Source: Lutjanus erythropterus (Eukaryota > Chordata > Actinopteri > Lutjaniformes > Lutjanidae). Taken from it: a DNA stretch of 64,000 bases. Shown here in pieces: positions 42,855-52,022 of this stretch. Numbering within the stretch: position 1 is the first letter of the stretch; every line of letters starts with the position of its first letter. The position numbers and the translations under genes were made by a program. Below the pieces are notes generated by a model that searched no databases, was not told the DNA's origin, and worked only from the letters and a program-made list of their open reading frames with translations. The stretch is from positions 40,879,622 to 40,943,621 of the forward strand of contig CM034592.1 of the NCBI GenBank assembly GCA_020091685.1. The letters are read 5' to 3'.

Positions 42855-43140
42855 AAGAGGCACTGGACTGGCAGTGGGGAAGTATGAGGCTGGGGGAGTC
42901 ACACAGGGTGACGGGGTGGGTGGGGCTGAGCTCCTGAGATCCTGAGATCCACAATCATCTCCACTGTCTTTAGAGGATTGAACTCCAAATTGTTCTCACT
43001 GCATAGTGGGACGGTCAGTCTCCCCCCTGCAGGCTGACTGAGATGAGTCCAGTGAGGGTGGTGTCGGCCACAAACTTCAGGAGCTTGATGAACTGATGAC
43101 TGGAGGAGCGGCTGTTGGTGTGCAGGGAGAAGAGTAAAGT
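42855..43140 (-). pseudogene. LINE reverse transcriptase fragment
   Basis: The minus strand reads LFSLHTNS, then IKLLKF and a degenerate ADTT (family usual FADDTT), then after a frame break SENNLEFNPLKTVEMIVD. This is the catalytic-palm region of a fish non-LTR retrotransposon polymerase of the Rex1/L2 type. The broken aspartate motif and the frame disruption show it is dead. Confidence 0.75.
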
Positions 43141-43539
43141 AAGAAAAGATTAAAACATGAATAAAATGATGTGTTAAATGTTAAAATTTAAACTGAGTTC
43201 CACTGACTAAATCTTGACTAAAACAAAACAAAAACAAACAGCTAAAATGTTACTAAAACTCACTGCGATTTTCAGTAGGTGACTAAGACTAAAACTAAAT
43301 TAAAAATTCTTGCCAAAATCAGTTAATCAGTTTCAAAAGAGGGCAACGCAGCTGCAGCGCTGTTGTCACAGAAGCAAGTATTTCAATTTAACAAGTTTCC
43401 TTAATCTCTGGTGGCACAACATGGTAATTTTCTCATTTATCACAGTAAATATATTACAGATTTGCCCTTTAAGTGTCCATACATTACTCATACATGCTAA
43501 TAGGTGTGTAGAAATAATGTGTCACTGCACAGATGGTAT

Positions 43540-43740
43540 ACAAGAGTTCTACAAATGTGAAAATCATAATGATGAGAAGAAAATTTAAACATATCAACAA
43601 AAATTTAACAACAACAATAAAGTCTGCAGGACTCGTTCATCAGCATTGTTTGGTGATGATGAGGCCGAGCCACACTAACAGATCTCTACACTTCCTCCAG
43701 CATTTGTTGACAAAAGAATCGCTCTCACAGTTTGATAATG
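43540..43740. repeat. Direct repeat, left copy
   Basis: The core 'aaagtctgcaggactcgttcatcagcattgtttggtgatgatgaggccgagccac' recurs at 44328-44385 with the same flanks. The two copies lie about 0.7 kb apart. Confidence 0.8.
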
Positions 43741-43798
43741 AAAATACTGAACAGCAAATACGATCACTCAAGTACAAATGCCTCAAAACTGTACTTAA

Positions 43799-44207
43799 AG
43801 GGACAGTTCACCTAAAAATCAAAAACACCTATAACACCTGTAGTGCTGTTTATCCAGCTAAAAAAAATTTGGTGTGAGTTGCAGAGTTTTGGAGATATCA
43901 GCTGTAGAGATGGTTGCCTTCTCTAAAATATAATGGGACTAAATGGCACTTAGCTTGTGTCTCTTTCCAGAAATCGTGACCCAGTTACTCAAGATAATTG
44001 ACAGACCTTGTTATGAGCAGTTTTTTTGGCATTTTGAGTATTACATGAATGGTACCATCTGGTCCCATTATGTTGGAGAGAAGGCAGACATCTCTATGGT
44101 TGTTATCTCCAAAACTCTGCAACTCTCACCAGAAAAAATCTAGATGGATAAATATCACTACAGGCCACAGGGAAAATATGTATTTTTGATTTTTGGGTGA
44201 ACTGTTA
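43799..44207. mobile_element. MITE with ggacagttcacc ends, between direct repeats
   Basis: The left end AAGGGACAGTTCACCTAAAAATC and the right end GATTTTTGGGTGAACTGTTA are inverted repeats. TTAA lies at the left border (43795-43798). A truncated relative is in appl1 intron 10. Confidence 0.75.
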
Positions 44208-44214
44208 TGGGACA

Positions 44215-44450
44215 GAGTGGTATAAAAGAAGTCTACATAAAAGTACAAATATGAAAATCATGATGAAGAGAGGAAAATTTAAAGATATCAACAAAAAACT
44301 AGAAATAATACAGGATTAATAACTAACAATAAAGTCTGCAGGACTCGTTCATCAGCATTGTTTGGTGATGATGAGGCCGAGCCACGCAAACAGATCTCTA
44401 CACTTCCTCCATCATTCGTTGACAAGATAATCGCTCTCACAGTTTGATAA
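44215..44450. repeat. Direct repeat, right copy
   Basis: Starts 'agtggtataaaagaagtctac' and matches 43530-43740 through the 'ggactcgttcatcagcattg' block and 'cgctctcacagtttgataa'. Confidence 0.8.
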
Positions 44451-44988
44451 GGAGCCCTCGAGGTTGTCCGTCCTGGTGGCACTTAATTATTGATTATTTA
44501 ATAATAGGATAATGGTCTTGTTGATTAATTATATATTTAAAATATATATAAAATATATTTTTATTATTTTTTTTTATATTAAAGAACAAAAAAAAAGGAT
44601 TTATACCTAAATTTCCCAGAAGAAATACTGAGGACATGACTTTGATGGAATCTCAAGTGTTGTTGTGGTTTAGGGAAATCACACCAGAATGAGACATCAC
44701 TGGTTGATCTGCTTCCCTCCACATAGATTATTACAACACTGTCTCTGCTGACTGTGCAGTACTCGATGGTCTATATCTGAACTGTCTATTTCAAAATGTT
44801 GGTTTACTGACAGATCATAAATCATGTGAACTGAAATGTGGACAGCACTTCTGGATGTTGCTGATATATGTCTTTCTCTTTGCAAAGTAGAGTCTAGCTT
44901 CTTGTCTGTAGTCTTGTCCCTGTTTGTCTCAGTTTCCCTTTTCCTCCTGTTTACTTTTAATTATTATTTCACCCTCATCCACGTGGCC

Positions 44989-45688
44989 TGGGGTCTGTGA
45001 CCTGTGGCTGTGGAGCCACATGTGGCTCTGTAGCTGTAGCTTTGGCTAAAAACAAACAAACAAAAAATTGTAAATGATTACATTGACATTTTCTTTTTGA
45101 CATTTTAACCTTTGATTTTTAATTTATTATTGTTGTAGGTCTACACTGAAAAAGTTGAGAATTCTTAAGTCATTAAAAGTTTTACCTAATTGATTAGTAA
45201 AATTGTAACATTTTTAATTTAAACCATTTAATCTTCATGCACCAAAATAATGACAAATCAGGTTCACAGCTCACTGTGACCAATTTTAGAAACACATTTT
45301 TTTGAGTTTCTAAAACTCATGAATTCAAGTTTATCTAAAGAAGAAAAGTAAATTATCTCAACTACAGATTCTAGGTCAGCAAAACTTTTTAAAGTTTATT
45401 TAAAAGCTCAAGAGTTTAAGTTGGGCTCAGAACTCAAACATCATTGCAGTACCTCACCTTGAACTGTTGAGTTGTCTCAACTATTTTTTTACAGTGCAAA
45501 TTGATATGCAGCCTGTACAGCAAAAGAATATTTTGACAGCTAAATTTTGATGTTGGCTAGTCTTTGATACCACTTCAAAAAAAGAAAAGTCTTCAGAGAA
45601 AACAGAAAGATTTAATGGCTGTTGCTTCAGATTTTGTTCTTTTTTGTCCAAAAATGGCTCTTTTGATCAGAAAGGTTGCAGACCCTGC
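44989..45688. mobile_element. hAT-like element, host of a nested MITE
   Basis: The ends GGGGTCTGTGACCTGTGGC and GGTTGCAGACCCTGC are imperfect inverted repeats (GGGTCTGYRACC). Internal 'agccacatgtggctct' is typical of a common fish hAT-type repeat. The body is interrupted at 45144-45496 by another element. Confidence 0.55.
45144..45496. mobile_element. MITE nested in the hAT-like element
   Basis: The ends CACTGAAAAAGTTGAG and CTCAACTATTTTTTTACAGTG are inverted repeats. Relatives lie at 25590-25910 and, as a right end only, 53880-53996. Confidence 0.65.
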
Positions 45689-46040
45689 TCAACCACAACC
45701 TTTGTGTCATGACAGGTGTTTTTGAGCATACCACAACTTTTCCAGTCTTTCCCTGTATCAGCTTAATTGAAACATGTTGCAGGCATCAAATTTAAGAATG
45801 AGCCTATTTACTAAAACAAAGTTAATCAGTTTGAACTTGAAGATATCTTTGTGTCTTTGTGCTGCATTCAACTCAATACAAGTACAAAAGGTGTTTGCAA
45901 ATCATTGCATTCTGTGTTTATTTATGTTTTACACAACATCCAAACTTTTGGAATTAGTTATGTGAGTAAATGTAAAAATTTCTCCTCACTGGTGGAAGAG
46001 AAAAGACGTGTGTGACTGAATGGGGAGTTTATTTGCACAG

Positions 46041-46168
46041 AAATGAAACTTAAAGTGACAGTCCAGGAAGTGAAAGTCTAGGAGCTGAAGTGCAGCCTGT
46101 TCAGAGAGACGACAGACAGATAAACACACAGACGCTTCTCTAGGTGAATGGTCAGCCAAGTGAGGAAG
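46041..46168 (+). promoter_or_regulatory. Conserved 5' flank of copy B with ETS-IRF composite
   Basis: GGAAGTGAAA at 46066-46075 is a perfect match to the ETS-IRF composite element GGAANNGAAA. An IRF-type AAATGAAAC lies at 46041-46049. The surrounding block is shared with the flanks of copies A and C. Confidence 0.55.
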
Positions 46169-46329
46169 ATGAAGGTGCTTTATGCTACCATGGTGATGGC
46201 AGTGATGTCAGCATTGGTTATTACTGCGACTACTAAACCAACTACGACTACTAAACCAACAACTACTACTAAACCAACTACGACTACTAAACCAACAACT
46301 ACTACAGCATGGACAACAGGTGGGTGCAC

Positions 46330-46379
<50 letters not shown>

Positions 46380-49300
46380 TAAAGAAATCATTGTAAAACC
46401 ACTTTGCTTTCATTTTAAAGTTGCAGTTCGACACAGTTTCAGTTGAAGTAGAAGCTGATTTGTAATATGCTGCAGCTATAAAACTAATATACTGTGCATA
46501 CTGTGCATACTGTGCATACTGTATGTACTGTTTGCATGTGTTTGTATTTGGGGACATGTCTTGCAAAAGTATCTAAGTCTCCAATCTTTCAGACTGAAAA
46601 GAATAAACAGAAATTACATAAATATCGGTTTAACATTTAAGTATAAATCATGTCTATTACACTGATTTGATGTAATTAAGTACAGAAGTTAAGCACACTT
46701 CAGAATGAATTATCAAATCCTAATAAATAATACTGTACTTTCTATAGTTTCTTCTTTTTAACAATGAAAAATCCAAAAGCATCGAAGACGTCATCTACTA
46801 ACAGGCTCTGTCTGTAATCAGTGAGTCACTCTGTTGCACTGAGTCAAATGCACACGCTGAAGTTTATTTTGGCTCAATGTGACCTCATTTTGCAGCCGGC
46901 AGAGTCGCCCCCTACTGGCCATTAGAAAGAATAGAGTAGGGGTGGAAGTAACTGATTACAAATACTCAAATTACTGTAATTAAGTAGTTTTTTGGGGGGG
47001 TACTTTGAGCAGATTTTCAATGCCAATGGAAACATGTTTATAATGTATACTAATTTAGAATGGCAATCTTTCTCTCCAAGGGCAGAGCTTTTCCCTCTCG
47101 TTCTCTTTTTCACTGTTAACTTTGAATTTATTTTATTTAGTATTTTATTCTCTGTGTTTTGTACCCAGTTGGCACATGTGTATCATTGTGGCTATTCGTG
47201 TCATGGTTTGGTTTTTTTTTGTTGTTGGCTATTTCCTGTTTTATTTTGTAGTCCTGATCCTCCCTCATGTGTTTTAACTTTACGTCCTGTCTTTTGTCCT
47301 TTTTGATTGCCATTTGTTTCACCTGTCTGATTAGTTGCTTGTCTGTTTTGTCCTTGTGTTCCTCTGTTTCTTTCTGTCAGTTCATCCTGGTTGTTTTGAG
47401 GTATCATTGCATTTTTTTTCATGCGCTCTGTTTTTGATCCTTGCACCTGTTACCTTCTTGGTTTGCCGACTGTGTCGTTCTGTTCTGGATTTTGTACCGT
47501 TTACTATCTGCACACCAGGCAGTAAACCTCAGGAATGATCCTCCTGCTCTCTGTTTCATCCACACTTGGGTCCTGTCCTGCTTTTCCTGAGACCTTAACA
47601 ATTTGTGTTTTTTAAAAACAAAACCTAATAAAAAATAAATGACAAAAATAGATAAATAAATAAATTATGGGATGCATGAGTGAAAGAAGACTTTTATTAT
47701 ACTGACAACTTGATTATGTGTTATCTCTTCTTCAGCAGGTCCTGGACTAAATTTACGTGGGAAGATGTTCACTTTGTCTATGAAAAGAGGAGGAATATCT
47801 TTCTATCCTCCAAATTATATTTCTCCTACTTCTTCCCCCTGGCCTGGATGCACCACTTGCACCTACACAACCACCCATCCTTACCCCACCACCACCAGGC
47901 GACCCTACACCACCAAACCCACCACCACCATCAAACCACCCACTACCACCAAACCGACCACCACCACCAGACGACCCCGCACCACCACCAAACCGACCAC
48001 CACCACAGCACCTTCTACTAGAGGTAAGTACATTCACAAACTACAAACCCAAACAGAAACCCAGTGTCAGGATATGAACAACAACATGTTATTTTAAATT
48101 ATGTTTCCTGTTTCCTATTCGATGATATAATTTAGATTCTTGTGTGGGAAAGAGGCAGAACATTGTTCCCACACCAGTCAGGTTACCACTTTCCAATGAG
48201 ACTATGGTTTATAATTAGGTTTTAAACATTTTATAAATCATTAATGAGCTGTTACAACACATTTATCTGCACTGTTGAGCCTCAGACCTCATTGCTTACG
48301 TAGCTCACTTGGTCTTCTCCATCAGCACCATTTATACCTGTCAGGTTCATCGCGTTTGTTCATAAGTAACTCACATTTAACCTCCAGCATATCTTCATTT
48401 GGCATCACTGTAACATGTGAAATTACCAGATTCCTCCACCAAGACTTAAGGAAATATTGGTTGCAAACAGTATTATGTCCATCCCATTCTTGTGAAAGCG
48501 ATATCTCAAGCAAGTGCATTTCCACAGTTTTTTTTTTTGGGGGGGGATTTTTTTTATTTACTGTGATGTATATGTGTATAATTCTACGTTCACTGTGGTC
48601 ACTGTCGTCAGCCGCCTGGGCTACAAGTTTGTTGCCCCGCCTCTTCCACCACGTGGACAAGATGGCGACTGTTTACGTGGCAAACAATGTCCAGTGTTTT
48701 TGGCCATTTTGAGCACAACATCCAGGTACTCACAGTGCATTTTGTCTTGCTATAAATGTGAAATCAGTAAGAACACACTTATGCACTCAAAACAGGAAGT
48801 GTAAGACGGAAGTGAGAGAAGTATGTAATTGAGACGCTGCACATGTGGTTGTTGTTTTCTCAGCTTTAATTAACTTTTTGCTCGTCCCAATGTGAACACT
48901 GCAGGTGTGTCCGTCTGTCTGCGTTACCTCACCGACTTCCTGCAAATAGAACAACTGACAATCTTCACACTGAGTCCGTCCACAACCCCTCTGACGCTGA
49001 CAGCCTATGTGTCTGGTGTCTATATGCTGGCCTTCGACAGATATGGTTACAACCACCTGTACTTGCAACCGAGCGTAAACTTCCAGTCAATTAGCGAACC
49101 GGACATCTGGAACAGAGTCTGCGTCACCCTGGACTTCATGAAGAATGAGGCCCAGGTGTTCAGAGGCTCAAAGATGAGCATCAGGAAGCTTCTGCCTACT
49201 CAGGTGAGGACGGAGTGGCGCGTACCGAAACAAATTTTACTTGTTTAGCATTTTTGGAGCTATAGATGGGTTTCTCTTAAACCCACAATATGTAAGTACT

Positions 49301-49906
49301 GCTGCTCGGCGTCTCTCTCAGATTAAAACAATAATGGGATGGGATCATGGGAGTTGTTGTCTTAACTTTTAAATAGCCACCATTGCAGATGAAAAACTAT
49401 CCAACAGAAATTAATGCTCATGGACGAGGTAATATTAAAGTTTTTAAGTTTGCAGACTTCCTTCTTAACTCTCTTATGGCAACAAGTGACCAGTTTGTTT
49501 GTTGGAAAGTTTGTTGGAAACATTTGGGATAATGTCAGTACACAACTCGACAAAATATATCTAGGTCTAGTGTTTTTAGACATTTTAATGTGGAAATGTT
49601 CCATTTTATAGCTTGTACAAATAAATTAAGCCTGAAATGTTTTGTATGTCTGAAAAGAGCTTTGATACTTTGACTGCCACTAGGGGTCTCTCTCACATTA
49701 AAATAATAACGAGAGATGTAGTTTGATGATGTCACGAAGCAGCATGGGATCATGGGAGTTGTTATCTTCATTTTTTAAACAACATAGATGAGGTAAAGTT
49801 TTATTCACGTTACGTTTAGTCAGGTTTGCAGACTTCCCTGACTTGTCCAATGTATCCGATATTTTCCCAGGGTGTGGAATACAGCACAGCTATTAACTCT
49901 GATATC

Positions 49907-49938
<32 letters not shown>

Positions 49939-50073
49939 TCAGTATGTGTGGTCAGGTGAGCCTGTGATTGATTTTTCAGGTCTTGATGGTCAGGTGACAG
50001 ACGTCCAGGTGTGGGATTATCCTCTACGCACCAGAGAAATCTACAACTTCATGACCAGCGGTGTCTATTACGG

Positions 50074-50110
<37 letters not shown>

Positions 50111-50493
50111 CAATATTTTAGATAAAATATTGGCAGAATATGGCAGAAATTAAACATAATATTCAGTATTTAAGTATAGTTTCAATAATAGCAATAATAT
50201 AGTTTTCTTTAGCAATCTTTGTGAACATTTTGGACTTTTAATTCCATCATTCATGTAATATGGTATAATAATATAATTGTGTTTTTAGGCCATACAGCGG
50301 CTCCGTCCTCACCTGGTCCTCCATCAGCTACTCTTCCAGAGGAAACACGCTATTGGAGGACGTCTATGATCGGCAGGAAGAACAGCCAATCAGCAGCAGG
50401 GGGAGAGGACGTCGTCCAAAGGGAGAGAAGAAGAAGACCAGGAAGTTTGTCGTTGCCGGGGAAAGTAGAGAGAGAATGAGGCAGCAGCTTTAA
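46169..50493 (+). CDS. Pentraxin-like secreted protein, copy B (longest mucin-like insertion)
   Basis: Five exons: 46169-46319, 47739-48023, 48905-49203, 49943-50073, 50289-50493, giving 356 aa with the same phases as copy A. I chose Met at 46169 (MKVLYATMVMAVMSALV) because it aligns with the copy A and C starts; an upstream in-frame ATG at 46148 would add seven residues. The leader holds about four TTKPTT-type hexapeptides. Exon 2 encodes GKMFTLS followed by an insertion of about 65 residues, mostly Thr, Pro, Lys and Arg, with one CTTC. Core blocks SVCLRYLTD, TIFTLSP, DIWNRVCVTLD and GQVTDVQVWDYPL are present; Cys150 and Cys218 form the expected disulfide pair. The basic tail contains GRRPKGEKKK. 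Calcium ligands seem lost as in A. The C-terminal exons resemble C most closely. Confidence 0.85.
46223..46310. repeat. Coding 18-bp minisatellite in copy B exon 1
   Basis: The unit 'actactaaaccaacwacn' is repeated about four times and encodes the Thr-Lys-Pro leader. It is absent from copies A and C. Confidence 0.9.
46329..46376. repeat. (CA)n microsatellite at the copy B exon 1 donor
   Basis: Starts ten bases after the exon end at 46319. Confidence 0.95.
46490..46529. repeat. 9-bp tandem repeat (ACTGTGCAT)n
   Basis: Three exact units and one degenerate unit in copy B intron 1. Confidence 0.8.
47085..47600. repeat. Likely retroposon 3' segment in copy B intron 1
   Basis: A T-rich, C/T-biased stretch with phrases such as 'gtctgattagttgcttgtctgttttgtcc' and 'cacacttgggtcctgtcctgc' resembles a common fish non-LTR or SINE tail as I recall it. 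No second copy lies in this window. Confidence 0.35.
49330..49870. repeat. Dispersed repeat in copy B intron 3
   Basis: Two partial copies (about 49330-49610 and 49690-49860), both with 'gggatcatgggagttgtt', related to 14180-14600 in appl1. Confidence 0.5.
49911..49938. repeat. (TG)n run at the copy B exon 4 acceptor
   Basis: Runs into TTCAG at 49942, as in copies A and C. Confidence 0.95.
50076..50106. repeat. (TG)n run at the copy B exon 4 donor
   Basis: Merges with the donor GTATGTGTG after the exon end at 50073 and ends in GCGCGCGC. Confidence 0.95.
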
Positions 50494-51889
50494 TGAAACG
50501 AGTTGTATCCACTGTTCTTCATTTACTTATACAAAATTAACAGCAATCAATCGATAAACAATCAATAATAAATGAATATCACTGGTCTGCTGATTCGGTC
50601 TGATCACATGGTCTGAGCCTGACACCTTCTTGTGCTGCACTTGATGTTTTTTTTATGAATTTCTTTGATGATGATGCTTTTATGTGTTTAATGTTATATT
50701 ATGTGTTGTCATGTCTGGCTATTGATGTCTTTTTATGCTCTTTGTTCATAACAAATTCACCGAGGGGCAATAAAGATTCAATCATTCATTCATATAAATT
50801 CAGACAGCGGCTGTTTGTGAGGTGTGTAAGGGATACACATAATTATGTGACACAAAATATTAATTTTAAAATGATCTTATGGCTTCATTTTGCAATACTG
50901 ATCTGCTCACAGTACATTATCATGCTTGTTACATGGTTATATACCAAAAGAAATCAATAATTTGACACAAAATATTAATGTTAAAATGATTTTAGTGATT
51001 AAAAAAATGATTTTATCGTTCCTCCATCGCAACAGTCTGCTATACAGAAGTAACAGACCTTAGAATGATGTAACTGAACAGAATCGAGTATTTAGCAAAT
51101 AAGTAAGTTGAATCATCCTGAAGGGTTTTATTTCATAATAACAACCTGCTCATTGTGTATTATCCCGTTTATTACATGGTTACTTTCCAAAAGAAAAAAA
51201 TAAATATTTGGCACATATTTTTGTGACACAAAATACTCATTTTAAAATGATTTTATGTGTTTATTTTTGCAATAATGACCCGCTCACTATACATTATCCT
51301 GCTTATTACATGGTTATGTACCAAAAGAAATCAACGGTGTTGTTCTTCATAACAACGGCCTGTTATGCAGAAATAACAGACCTTAGCATGCTGTAACTGA
51401 CCAATCAGAATTGAGTATTTAGCAATAAAGATAAGATAAAGTCTGTGGCAGCCCACTGAACATAACAGTAGTACCTATAAACCAATTATCAGTATCAGAT
51501 CAATATCTAAAAGCTATATTTCAGTTCACTCACACAATATGACAACAGTGTGACAGTGTGATGAGCATAGACATACAGTATATTCATGAATAAACACTAT
51601 ACAAAATAATTAATTTCAATAAATTATGTGTCACAAGGCATGAAAATAAAAATAAATGCAAAATGAAGTTCAGCACTGACATGAAACAAAGACCTTTTAC
51701 AAGATCAACAAATATCTCTGTGGCTGCTTGTCGTGCAAATTGATTTAATATCCTTTAAAAGGTTCCTTAAAAGTCTCTTTTTACCGTCTGCTGGAGCTTC
51801 AGACGTGAACACAGCTTAAATGAATGAAAACAGCAGAGCCTCATGTGACACCACTGGGGGACATGCTGGAGGGTCTTTCCACAGAAATG
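50494..51889. other. Intergenic region between copies B and C
   Basis: About 1.4 kb with no gene. It starts with copy B's probable 3'UTR (AATAAA at 50567-50572 and 50769-50774), then a diverged tandem duplication at 50847-51430, then AT-rich DNA up to the copy C promoter block. Confidence 0.55.
50847..51430. repeat. Diverged tandem duplication
   Basis: 'tgacacaaaatattaattttaaaatgat' and 'ttacatggttat...ccaaaagaaatcaa' recur at about 51220-51335. 'gaagtaacagaccttag...tgtaactga' near 51045-51075 recurs at 51370-51400. There are two main units of roughly 250-380 bases with indels, plus an extra partial unit near 50955. Confidence 0.7.
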
Positions 51890-52022
51890 AAACTGTGGCT
51901 GTCCAGGAAATGAAAGTAGGTTATAGGAGCTGAAGAGCAGCCTGTTCAGACGGATAAACAAACAGCGAGGAGGACACACACAGAGAGACACTTCTGCAGA
52001 GACTCTGGTCAGCAGAGTGAGG
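51885..52022 (+). promoter_or_regulatory. Conserved 5' flank of copy C with ETS-IRF composite
   Basis: GGAAATGAAA at 51906-51915 matches GGAANNGAAA perfectly. An IRF-type AAATGAAAC lies at 51885-51893, at the same relative position as in copy B. Confidence 0.55.

Larger units (their letters stand above)
41980..46147. other. Intergenic region between copies A and B, repeat-filled
   Basis: About 4.2 kb with no supported gene. It contains a LINE remnant, a direct repeat flanking a MITE, a nested hAT/MITE pair and gagta-type repeat. Copy A has a likely poly(A) signal AATAAA at 42041-42046, 62 bases after its stop. Copy B's promoter block occupies the right end. Confidence 0.6.

Noticed and set aside
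46148-46168. Upstream ATG for copy B
   Set aside because: It would add MVSQVRK before the signal peptide; Met at 46169 aligns with the starts of A and C. It remains possible.
47753-48037. Minus-strand Gly-rich open frame
   Set aside because: It is the complement of the Thr/Pro codons of copy B exon 2, whose sense frame fits splice sites and the pentraxin pattern.
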